From positions 1 to 5,989 of the forward strand of contig JADGPO010000161.1 in NCBI GenBank assembly GCA_017882405.1: a stretch of DNA of 5,989 nt. The letters are read 5' to 3'. The stretch comes from Solirubrobacteraceae bacterium. Lineage in GTDB: Bacteria > Actinomycetota > Thermoleophilia > Solirubrobacterales > Solirubrobacteraceae. The position numbers and the translations under genes are program-made. The notes beneath the pieces were generated by a model. The model was given only the letters and a program-made list of their open reading frames with translations. It had not been told where the DNA came from and did not search any database. Positions within the stretch are counted from its first letter, which is position 1; the number at the start of each line of letters is the position of its first letter. Positions 1-5,989 of this stretch are shown here, piece after piece.

Positions 1-814
1 ATGCCGCCTCTCCCCCTGTGGAGGCGGACACGCGGTGCCAGGCGCGGGCGTCGGGGGCGAATACCACTTCCAGGCCCGCTCCTCGCGCGCGCAGCGCCCA
101 GTCGACGTCCTCGACGTAGGCGAACAGATCCTCGTCGAGGAGGCCGACGGCCTCGATCGCCTCGCGTGAGACGGCCATCAACGCGCCGACCGCGCGCCCG
201 GTGGCACGTACGCTGCTGTAGCGCGGACCGTCGGGGCGTCCGTAGCCGCGCGGGCGCCCGGAGTAGCCGAGCAGCTCGCTCACGCGCTGACCGGCGAACC
301 AGATCGTGTTCGGCCTCTCGGCGAAGTAGACCTTGCCCGCCAGGATCCCCGCGTGCGGACGCTCGCGCAGCGCGCGCTCGAAGCCCTCGATCACGTCAGC
401 GGCAACGGTGGCGTCGTTGTTGACGAGCACCATCCATCTCGCTCCCGTCGCAAGCGCGCGGCGCAGGCCCAGATTGTTGCCCCCCGCGTATCCCAGGTTT
501 GCGCCCGCCTCGATCAGCGTCACCTGCGGGAAGCGCTCGCGGATGGCCTGCTGCGATCCGTCACTGGAGCCGTTGTCCACGCACACGATGCCCAGATCGG
601 GGTGCTCCACGCGCGTCAGCGACTCCAGGCAGCGCAACGTGTCCTCGCGCCCGTTCCAGCTGAGCACGACCGCCTGCCAGGCCCGCTCCGCAGCGGGCTC
701 GTGACCCGTCGCAGCGGTCTCCAGGGGGGCGGCTCCGGGGTCGGGGCGCGAGCCGCGTGGAGGGTCGGGCGGCTGGTCCCCGGCGGGGTCGCGCGGTGGG
801 TCGGGAAGTGGCAC
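1..814 (-). CDS. Glycosyltransferase family 2 (rhamnosyltransferase-like), 3' end cut by window edge
   Basis: Read on the minus strand from a GTG at 814-812, 271 complete codons are visible without a stop. The GT-A domain begins at about residue 48 with the strand and motif AVVLSWNGR (48-56). VDNGSSDGS (79-87) is the nucleotide-binding loop, NLGYAGGNN lies at 106-114, and VLVNND (129-134) carries the DxD-like metal/nucleotide-sugar site. GLLDEDLFAYVEDVDW (224-239) supplies the acidic ED-x-D catalytic region, and WHRVSASTGG (259-268) is the typical end of the fold. This order matches GT2 enzymes of the RfbF/WbbL type, which often move dTDP-rhamnose onto a glycan acceptor at the cytoplasmic membrane face; donor and acceptor are inferred from the family only. 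Residues 1-47 are rich in Pro, Asp, Gly and Ala and look disordered. The start is uncertain: the frame stays open upstream and an in-frame GTG at 913-911 is an alternative, while neither start has a strong Shine-Dalgarno sequence. The family is usually about 300 residues or more, so probably only a short C-terminus is missing. Confidence 0.9.
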   Translation of the reverse strand, partial: MPLPDPPRDPAGDQPPDPPRGSRPDPGAAPLETAATGHEPAAERAWQAVVLSWNGREDTLRCLESLTRVEHPDLGIVCVDNGSSDGSQQAIRERFPQVTLIEAGANLGYAGGNNLGLRRALATGARWMVLVNNDATVAADVIEGFERALRERPHAGILAGKVYFAERPNTIWFAGQRVSELLGYSGRPRGYGRPDGPRYSSVRATGRAVGALMAVSREAIEAVGLLDEDLFAYVEDVDWALRARGAGLEVVFAPDARAWHRVSASTGGEAA

Positions 815-855
815 CGGAGCGTCACGGTAGCCGCTATAGTCGCCCGCTTGCCCCG

Positions 856-896
856 ACCCGCGCCAGCTCCGCGTCGCTCCCGCTGGCGTGGCGGGT
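856..896. other. Inverted repeat (hairpin) in the divergent intergenic region
   Basis: ACCCGCGCCAGC (856-867) can pair with GCTGGCG (882-888), then, after a three-base bulge (TGG, 889-891), with CGGGT (892-896). This gives 7 plus 5 base pairs around a 14-base loop. It is a real complementarity in the sequence, but such stems arise readily in GC-rich DNA. It could be a regulator site or a leader RNA structure; nothing here distinguishes these from chance. Confidence 0.35.
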
Positions 897-897
897 G

Positions 898-913
898 GTG
901 CGCTTCCACGCAC
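898..913. other. Short perfect hairpin next to the alternative GT2 start
   Basis: GTGCG (898-902) and CGCAC (909-913) are perfect complements around the six-base loop CTTCCA. On the minus strand the distal arm begins with the GTG at 913-911 that is an alternative start for the GT2 gene, so in a transcript starting further upstream the stem would hide that codon. A five-base-pair stem is weak evidence on its own. Its position one base from the preceding larger hairpin is the reason to record it. Confidence 0.25.
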
Positions 914-985
914 TGAGCCCCGCCGCGAGCCGATCCACCTGCCGGCCCGGACTATAGGTTCTGCCCCCGAACGACGGATGAGCAC

Positions 986-3442
986 ATGACCGGATCATTC
1001 ATCTGCGGCTGCATCCTGTTTCCGCTTGTGCTGCTGGCGCTGAGCGCGGGAGGAGGCCTGCTGGTGCGCCGCCTCGGGGCCGGCTGGCTTCCTGGCGGCC
1101 TGATCGTCCCCGTCGGCTTCGCGCTGCTGGTCGCCACCTGCTCGTTCGTGACCTACATCAACTGGCTGGCACCGGCCACCGGCTATATCGCCCTCGCGCT
1201 GGCCCTCAGCGGGCTCGCGCTGGAGGCGCGGGCCGGCACGCTGCGAAGACCCCGCCTGGATGGCATCCCGTGGGCGGCGCTCGCCGGCCTTGGCGCCTTT
1301 GCGACGATCGCGGCACCGACGTTGCTGACCGGAACGCCGACCTGGACCGGCTACACGCGCATCGTCGACATCGGCTTTCAGATGGACTTCGCCCAGCACC
1401 TGGCCGACGCCGGACGCGCAGCGGTCGGCAACGACTCCTCCTACCACGTCGACGTGCAGAAGCTGGTCGGCATCGGCTATCCCGGAGGCGCCCAGGCCAC
1501 GCTCGGAGCGACCGCGCGCCTGATCCGAACCGATCTGGCCTGGTGCTACCAGATGTACCACGCGTTCGCGGCTGCGATCGGAGCCCTCGCGATCTACTCT
1601 CTGCTCGGGCGGGTTACCGAGAGCCGTCCGCTGCGCGCCATGGCTGCGGCCGTGGCGATCCAGCCCACCGTGCTGTACGCCTACGCCCTGGAGGGCGGAA
1701 TCAAGGAGCTCACCACCGCTAGTCTGCTTGTGGTCGTGGCCGCGGTGCTCGCTGAGCGGCTACCCGGCAAGGGACCGCGTATGTCGGTGCTGCCGGCAGC
1801 GGTGGCCATCGCCGCAGCGACCGCCACCTTCAGCTTCGGCGTCGCGCCGTGGCTCGGCATCCTGCTCGCCGGAACGTGCTTGGTCACGCTCATGTCTGGC
1901 CATCGCCTGCGGACGCTCACGAGCTGGGCGCTGCTGGCAGCGCTCGCGATCGTCATCTCGCTGCCCGGTGACATCAGCGCCGTCACGCAGCTGGGCGGGA
2001 TCGCCAGCCACGCGATCGGGGGCACCGTCGATCTGGGCCTCGGCAACCTCTCGGCGCCGGTGCCCGACTGGTCAGCGGCCGGTGTCTGGCTCACGGCCGA
2101 CTATCGCTTCCCCCTCGTCCATGTGACGATGACCCACCGGCTGGACGTGTTCGTGATCGTGTTCGCGGTCATCGGCATCCTCTTGGCGCTCGGACGCCGC
2201 CGCTGGGTCCTGGCCATCATGGGGCTGGCAGCGCCCGTCGCGCTCGCCTACTACATAGCGCACACCACAGCCTGGATCCAGTTCAAGTCCTTCACGATCA
2301 CGGGCGTGTTCGCGCTCACGCTCGCCTTCGCCGGCGCCGGCGCGCTACGGGAGAGCAGGCGCCGCGGCATCTCGCTGCTGGGCTGGCTCGCCGCCGCTGT
2401 GATCGCCGGCGGGGTGCTGTATGGCAACGCCGCCGTCTATCACGACATCAGCCTCGCGCCCGCCGCCCGCTATCACGATCTCGCCGCGGTCGGGAAGCGC
2501 TACGCCGGCCAGGGACCCGCCCTGTTCCCCGGCTTCGACGAGTATGCCGAGTACTTCCTGCGCGAAGAGCAGGCGACCTCGAGTGTCAACCCGGCACACG
2601 GGGATTTCGAGCTGGCTCCCGGCGTAAACGAGCCGGGAGGCATCGGCTACGCGTTCAACCTGAACCAGTTCCGCCTGTCCTATCTGCAGAAGTTCAAGCT
2701 CGTCGTCGAACCGCGCAATCCCACAGGCGTCCGCGCACCGAGCAACTGGGATCTCGTGCAGCAGACCAGCTACTTCAACGTGTGGCGCCGCGAGCGCCCG
2801 GCCGCGGATGTCTACATCCACTACCCGCTGTCGGGGTTGCCCCACGAGCGAACAACGGAATTCTGCAGCAAGCTGGTGACCAAGGTGCGGCGGGCGGGCG
2901 CCGGGGCGACCGTCGCCTATGTGACCTCTCCGGCCGCGGCGGAGGTCACGCCGACGACGGGGAGCCACCCCGACTATTGGAGGGCGGCGGGCACCGAGCT
3001 GCGCGCCTATGGCGCCGGCAGCGACAGGATGACCTTCACGCTTTCGCAAGCCGCCACCTACAGCCTGTGGATCGCGGGGACGATAGGGCGGCCGATCAAA
3101 TTCATCCTCGACGGCCGCCCGGTGGGCACGATCGCCTACGAAGAGCGCTATCCCGACCAGTTCCTTCATATCGGCGTGCGCACCCTGGCCGCCGGAGGGC
3201 ACACGTTGGTGATCGAGCGTGGCAACGGAAGCCTGCACCCGGGCAGCGGCGATGACCAGGAACCCGACGCCCGCGGGCTCGGCGTGATCGTCCTGTCGAG
3301 CCGGGAACCCCAGTCTGAGCGCGTGCAGGTGGCTCCTGCCGGCGCGGCGGCACGAGTCTGCAGCGCGCCGGTGGGCTATCAGTGGATCGAGGTGCTGAAG
3401 CCGGGCGCGGCACCGCCGGACGCGCTCACGGCCAAGCCCTGA
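986..3442 (+). CDS. Large polytopic membrane protein with C-terminal β-rich extracytoplasmic domain, GT-C glycosyltransferase-like
   Basis: This 818-residue protein has about 14 hydrophobic segments, near residues 5-27, 37-57, 62-80, 96-114, 190-208, 217-234, 242-258, 267-283, 286-304, 312-328, 385-402, 407-424, 434-453 and 461-481. A large polar loop follows the fourth segment (115-189) and contains RIVDIGFQMDFAQH (125-138). Acidic residues D128 and D134 with H138, placed just outside the membrane, recall the acidic catalytic loop of GT-C enzymes that use polyprenyl-phosphate sugars. Residues 482-818 are soluble. Their last part, about 665-770, alternates short strands and glycines and includes YSLWIAG (692-698), FILDGRPVG (706-714) and GHTLVIERG (738-746), a pattern like a carbohydrate-binding β-sandwich. 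C627 and C792 are the only cysteines in the soluble part and could form a disulfide. The ATG at 986 puts a hydrophobic segment at the N-terminus; its ribosome-binding site is weak. The gene lies alone on the plus strand between transferase genes, suggesting a role in surface-glycan assembly. I do not recognise a named family; a non-enzymatic glycan-handling membrane protein is also possible. Confidence 0.85.
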   Translation: MTGSFICGCILFPLVLLALSAGGGLLVRRLGAGWLPGGLIVPVGFALLVATCSFVTYINWLAPATGYIALALALSGLALEARAGTLRRPRLDGIPWAALAGLGAFATIAAPTLLTGTPTWTGYTRIVDIGFQMDFAQHLADAGRAAVGNDSSYHVDVQKLVGIGYPGGAQATLGATARLIRTDLAWCYQMYHAFAAAIGALAIYSLLGRVTESRPLRAMAAAVAIQPTVLYAYALEGGIKELTTASLLVVVAAVLAERLPGKGPRMSVLPAAVAIAAATATFSFGVAPWLGILLAGTCLVTLMSGHRLRTLTSWALLAALAIVISLPGDISAVTQLGGIASHAIGGTVDLGLGNLSAPVPDWSAAGVWLTADYRFPLVHVTMTHRLDVFVIVFAVIGILLALGRRRWVLAIMGLAAPVALAYYIAHTTAWIQFKSFTITGVFALTLAFAGAGALRESRRRGISLLGWLAAAVIAGGVLYGNAAVYHDISLAPAARYHDLAAVGKRYAGQGPALFPGFDEYAEYFLREEQATSSVNPAHGDFELAPGVNEPGGIGYAFNLNQFRLSYLQKFKLVVEPRNPTGVRAPSNWDLVQQTSYFNVWRRERPAADVYIHYPLSGLPHERTTEFCSKLVTKVRRAGAGATVAYVTSPAAAEVTPTTGSHPDYWRAAGTELRAYGAGSDRMTFTLSQAATYSLWIAGTIGRPIKFILDGRPVGTIAYEERYPDQFLHIGVRTLAAGGHTLVIERGNGSLHPGSGDDQEPDARGLGVIVLSSREPQSERVQVAPAGAAARVCSAPVGYQWIEVLKPGAAPPDALTAKP

Positions 3443-3459
3443 GGCTGGGGGCTAGGCCG
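3429..3459. terminator. Candidate bidirectional terminator hairpin between convergent genes
   Basis: CGGCCAAGCCC (3429-3439) and GGGCTAGGCCG (3449-3459) form an inverted repeat with 11-base arms, 10 of 11 pairs matched and one central A·A mismatch, around a nine-base loop. The plus-strand stop TGA (3440-3442) falls in the loop and the minus-strand stop TAG (3454-3452) in the distal arm, so the element sits over both gene ends, which are only nine bases apart. No T-run follows on either strand, unlike a classical intrinsic terminator. Strong GC hairpins without a U-tract have been proposed as terminators in actinobacteria. The position argues for termination of both converging transcripts, but activity is inferred. 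Confidence 0.5.
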
Positions 3460-5917
3460 GCGCGAGCGCGCTCCGGCGCGACGTCGGTGCGCCGGCCAGC
3501 TGATCCAGCCGACGTCGCATCGCCGCCCCCGTCGCCTCTGGTGAGAGCATCCGCGCGATGTCCTGCGCCGCGCGCGCGCCACGCTCCGCGGCCTCCTCGG
3601 GATGACTGCACACCCGGCGCATCAGCTCCGCCGCGTGCTCGACGCTGGGCTCCGCCCACTCGCCGTCGGGCGGGTAGATCTCGCAATCCGGGCCCACCCG
3701 AGAGATCGTGTAGTCGACCAGATAGCTGTTCTCGCTGTTCATGAAGTCGATGTTGCCCGAATAGCCGGTTCCGATCACGGGCTTGCCGATGGCCATCGCC
3801 TCGGCCATCGTCAGCCCGAGGCCCTCGGCCCGGTGCAGGGAGACGTAGCAGTCGCACGCCGCCATCAGCCCGTTCAACTCCTCGCTCGTGAGCGAGCGAT
3901 CGACCACATGGATGTCGGGGCGCCCGTGGCAAGCCCACAGCACCTCCTCGTCGGCCAGTGGACGCAGCGGGGCGTTGATCGTCTTGATCAGCAGCCGCGG
4001 CCCCTCGCCGGGCGCGAAGGCGCGCTTGAAAGCCTCGATCAGCCCCACCGGGTTCTTGCGCTGGATCGTGCTCAGGTAGTCGAACATGAACAGGAAGAGA
4101 AAGCCCTCGGGAACCCCGAGGCGCACCGGGGCAGCCGGCTCGGCCGGCCGTTGGACGGGCGGCGGGAGGGTGATGACCGGCACCGGCGCGACCGCACCGA
4201 TGTTCTCGGCCATGAACCGCGAGTAGACCCAGATCTCATCGACGAGCGCAAACGCGCGCTGCCAGCGGGGCGGGATGCTGTTCGTCTCCCAACCCCAGAT
4301 CCCGATCCGGGGGCCCGCGAAGTAGTCCTCGCCCAGCCGCGCCACGAAGTCCGGCAGCTCGTCGGCGTTGACAGCCACCAGCTCGAAGGCGTGGCCTGCC
4401 TCGTGAACGAGGTCCTCGAAGCCGTGCAGGCCGTACTCGGCGGCGAGCGACGCCGGCAGCGCCAGATGGTGCAGTGGCACGCTCGCCGTGCTCACCCGGA
4501 CGCCGGCCGCCGAAAGAGCCTGGACGTAGCCACGGGCGGCGGCACCCAGCCCGAGCGTGTTGCCCAGGTAGCCGCTGACGCGCACCGCCAACCCGGACTC
4601 CGCCCCGGCAGGCCCCACGTCGTCACGGCCAGCCAGCGCCGGCGGTTCGGAACCGGCCTCAGCGACGGCGAGCGCCTCCTGGCCCGGTCGCGGGGGCATG
4701 AAGCGATCGAGCAGGCCCAGCTCCTCGCGCCCGAATGCCCAGCACCAATCGATGTACCCGGCGCCGTCGGCGCCGTCCAGATCCGGGTAGGCGCGCAGCA
4801 CGTCGGGACGCTCGCGCGCCACGCGATAGAAGATGTAGCGGTTGATGCCGTGCGCCGCACCCCATGGCGCGGGTCCCGCGAGCCAGTCGGTGAACGAGCG
4901 CGTGCCCTCCTCGCCGAACAGGTCCTCGAAGCCCACTCCGAGCGCCAGCGCGCGCGCGTGCAGCGCCCGCAGGGACTCGTCGTAGACGAGCCCGTCGGCG
5001 AGGGGACGACCCACGTCGCGACGGTGATCGATATCCCGCCAGCCCGCCTGCCTGAGCTCCTCGGCATAGCGGATGCACAGCTCGCGCAGGACAGGGGAGC
5101 GACTCACCCGGATGCGGCTGGCCAGCGCGCTGAGACGGTAGGGCCGGTCGGGATCAAAGCCGGCGAGATCGAGAAAGCGCAGTGGCCAGCGCCCGTCGAC
5201 GAGCAGTCCAGCCGGGCCGGACTCGAGCCTCCGCTCGTGCAGGTTCCACATGCTCAGGTTGCAGCCGGGGTCATCCAGGACGGCTGTCCAGAAGCGCGCG
5301 GGCGCGAGCTCCAGGTATCGCGCCAGCAAGGACCTGTGCTCCGGTCGCACGGGCCTGTCCCGGCCGTCGAGTGATCCTAGAACCCACTCCAGCCGCTCGA
5401 CCCACCACGCAAGGAACGCCTCGCTACCGGAGCTCGGGTCGATGGCCATGACGGTCTCGGCGATCCGTCCCACCCGCTCCAGCTGGAGCCGCGTCGGCTG
5501 CAGATCGTCGTCGGGAAGGTCCGTGGTGATCCGTGGCGCGAGCAGCACGCTGTGCGCTGATAGCGCTTGCTCGATCGGCGCCAGGTCACCCAGGACCCAG
5601 GCGGTCGGCGGCAGGTGCAGTACCGGACCGGAGTCGCGCTCGGCGTAGACCCGCAGCAGTCGCGGCAGCAACAGCGCGGCCAGGTCCTCCTCCTCGTGGC
5701 GGGCGATGAGCAGCTCGACGTCGAGGTCGAGCTGCTCGGCCGCGGAGCGTATGCGCAGCGGCTCCTCGGCCTCAGCGGCCCGGTCGGACTCCTCGACGGC
5801 CCCCACGAGCACGATGTCGAGCGGCCAATCGGGCTGATGGCGCTCCACCGAGCGGGCGAGGACCCGCGCCTGCGGCAGCGTGGCCGAGGTGGCCAGTGTG
5901 AAGATCTGCATCGACAT
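3452..5917 (-). CDS. Fusion glycosyltransferase: degenerate GT-A-like N-terminal domain plus GT4 (GT-B) domain
   Basis: The 821-residue protein has three parts. Residues 1-262 resemble the GT-A-like N-terminal domain found in actinobacterial multidomain transferases: MQIFTLATSATLPQARVLARS (from residue 3), FLAWWVERL (168-176), NLSMWNLHER (220-229) and LAGFDPDRPYRLS (251-263). The expected DPD-type metal motif is absent; its place appears to be taken by VLHLPPTAWVLGDL (99-112). Residues 264-410 are probably helical, and a Gly/Ala/Pro-rich linker follows to about 441. Residues 442-806 are a complete GT4 domain: SGYLGNTLGLGAAARG (448-463) in the first Rossmann half, GIWGWETNSIPPRW (539-552), the donor-side STIQRKNP (616-623), and the nucleotide-sugar EX7E motif from E698 to E706, followed by GKPVIGTGYSGN (711-722). 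The enzyme should transfer a sugar from a nucleotide donor to a growing glycan at the cytoplasmic membrane; no signal peptide or membrane segment is seen. The ATG at 5917 lies two bases after the preceding stop; ATG at 5911 is an alternative. The two genes are probably cotranscribed. Donor and acceptor are unknown. Confidence 0.92.
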   Translation of the reverse strand: MSMQIFTLATSATLPQARVLARSVERHQPDWPLDIVLVGAVEESDRAAEAEEPLRIRSAAEQLDLDVELLIARHEEEDLAALLLPRLLRVYAERDSGPVLHLPPTAWVLGDLAPIEQALSAHSVLLAPRITTDLPDDDLQPTRLQLERVGRIAETVMAIDPSSGSEAFLAWWVERLEWVLGSLDGRDRPVRPEHRSLLARYLELAPARFWTAVLDDPGCNLSMWNLHERRLESGPAGLLVDGRWPLRFLDLAGFDPDRPYRLSALASRIRVSRSPVLRELCIRYAEELRQAGWRDIDHRRDVGRPLADGLVYDESLRALHARALALGVGFEDLFGEEGTRSFTDWLAGPAPWGAAHGINRYIFYRVARERPDVLRAYPDLDGADGAGYIDWCWAFGREELGLLDRFMPPRPGQEALAVAEAGSEPPALAGRDDVGPAGAESGLAVRVSGYLGNTLGLGAAARGYVQALSAAGVRVSTASVPLHHLALPASLAAEYGLHGFEDLVHEAGHAFELVAVNADELPDFVARLGEDYFAGPRIGIWGWETNSIPPRWQRAFALVDEIWVYSRFMAENIGAVAPVPVITLPPPVQRPAEPAAPVRLGVPEGFLFLFMFDYLSTIQRKNPVGLIEAFKRAFAPGEGPRLLIKTINAPLRPLADEEVLWACHGRPDIHVVDRSLTSEELNGLMAACDCYVSLHRAEGLGLTMAEAMAIGKPVIGTGYSGNIDFMNSENSYLVDYTISRVGPDCEIYPPDGEWAEPSVEHAAELMRRVCSHPEEAAERGARAAQDIARMLSPEATGAAMRRRLDQLAGAPTSRRSALAPA

Positions 5918-5919
5918 CG

Positions 5920-5989
5920 TTACGGAGCGGTGGCGACCACGGCGTAGGCCGGGGACTTGAAGCGGGCGTGCTCGAAGCTATCGAACCCG
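5920..5989 (-). CDS. C-terminal end of an upstream gene, function not recognised, 5' part outside the window
   Basis: On the minus strand the last 22 codons of an open frame are visible, beginning with GFDSFEHARFKS and ending AYAVVATAP before a TAA stop at 5922-5920. The stop is followed after two bases by the ATG of the GT4 fusion gene, the spacing of an operon with likely translational coupling. There is no good Shine-Dalgarno sequence in front of that ATG, which fits ribosomes being handed over from this gene. The tail, a short charged stretch and then a β-strand-like segment, would suit the last strand of a methyltransferase or a transferase, but 22 residues cannot settle it. No function is assigned. 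Confidence 0.6.
   Translation of the reverse strand, partial: GFDSFEHARFKSPAYAVVATAP

Larger units (their letters stand above)
815..985. promoter_or_regulatory. Divergent intergenic region, putative promoters for the GT2 and membrane-protein genes
   Basis: This 171-base gap separates two divergently oriented genes and so should hold a promoter for each. CTATAG occurs twice, at 834-839 and 952-957. On the minus strand the second copy reads TATAGT (956-951), a near match to a TATAAT -10 box, about 38 bases before the alternative GTG at 913. On the plus strand TAGGTT (955-960) fits the actinobacterial TAnnnT pattern, 25 bases before the ATG at 986. No convincing -35 hexamer was found at 16-18 base spacing for any of these, so the promoter assignments are weak. 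The plus-strand gene has only a poor ribosome-binding candidate, GGATGAG at 976-982, three bases before its ATG. A three-codon frame, ATG AGC ACA TGA (978-989), overlaps that start codon. If the GT2 gene starts at 913, part of this region is coding. Confidence 0.4.

Noticed and set aside
616..909. 97-codon minus-strand ATG frame overlapping the 5' part of the GT2 gene
   Set aside because: It is in a different frame from the GT2 motifs, is Arg/Pro/Thr-rich low-complexity sequence, and runs through the first GT2 β-strand coding region.
1..916. Plus-strand open frames of 120-190 codons across the GT2 region
   Set aside because: They are Arg/Ser/Ala-rich shadows; the minus strand gives a continuous GT2 domain with ordered motifs to the window edge.
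2329..2345. GC-rich palindromic run GCCGGCGCCGGC as a possible regulatory site or repeat
   Set aside because: It encodes an Ala/Gly stretch at the end of a membrane segment in the plus-strand gene, and such runs are common by chance in this composition.
2345..3238. 297-codon minus-strand open frame inside the membrane-protein gene
   Set aside because: It has a composition typical of an antisense shadow, no recognisable motif, and overlaps the C-terminal domain of a well-formed gene on the plus strand.
3602..5374. 590-codon plus-strand open frame lying antisense to the GT4 fusion gene
   Set aside because: Its translation is rich in Arg, His, Gln, Val and Asp with no domain motif, and the opposite strand encodes clear GT4 motifs. 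Long antisense frames are expected at this GC content.

Overview
The window is very GC-rich, with G/C-dominated third codon positions, overlapping antisense open frames and GTG as a likely start. This suggests a high-GC actinobacterium. The style of the glycosyltransferases recalls Solirubrobacterales/Thermoleophilia, but that placement is family-level memory and not proven here. No mobile element, CRISPR array, tRNA or rRNA was seen.

Layout from left to right. (1) Bases 1-814, minus strand: a GT-A fold family 2 glycosyltransferase (rhamnosyltransferase-like), with its C-terminal end cut by the window edge. (2) Bases 815-985: a divergent intergenic region with two short hairpins and two CTATAG-containing promoter-like patches. 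(3) Bases 986-3442, plus strand: an 818-residue polytopic membrane protein with about 14 predicted membrane segments and a large C-terminal domain that is probably extracytoplasmic; I read it as GT-C-like, with limited confidence. (4) Bases 3429-3459: an inverted repeat with 11-nt arms spanning both convergent stop codons, a candidate bidirectional terminator. (5) Bases 3452-5917, minus strand: an 821-residue fusion of a GT-A-like N-terminal domain, a helical middle region and an intact GT4 (GT-B) domain. (6) Bases 5920-5989, minus strand: the last 22 codons of an upstream gene, whose stop lies 2 bases before the GT4 gene's start.

Together this looks like part of a surface-glycan or cell-wall polysaccharide locus. 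Two nucleotide-sugar-dependent transferases would act at the cytoplasmic face, and a membrane protein could transfer, modify or handle lipid-linked glycan on the outer face. The membrane-protein gene is the only one on the plus strand and separates the two minus-strand transferase genes, so it is probably its own transcription unit. The most notable points are loss of the expected DxD-type motif in the N-terminal domain of the GT4 fusion, the uncharacterised membrane protein with its β-rich C-terminus, and the symmetrical hairpin at the convergent gene ends. I do not see convincing evidence of a wholly new system.
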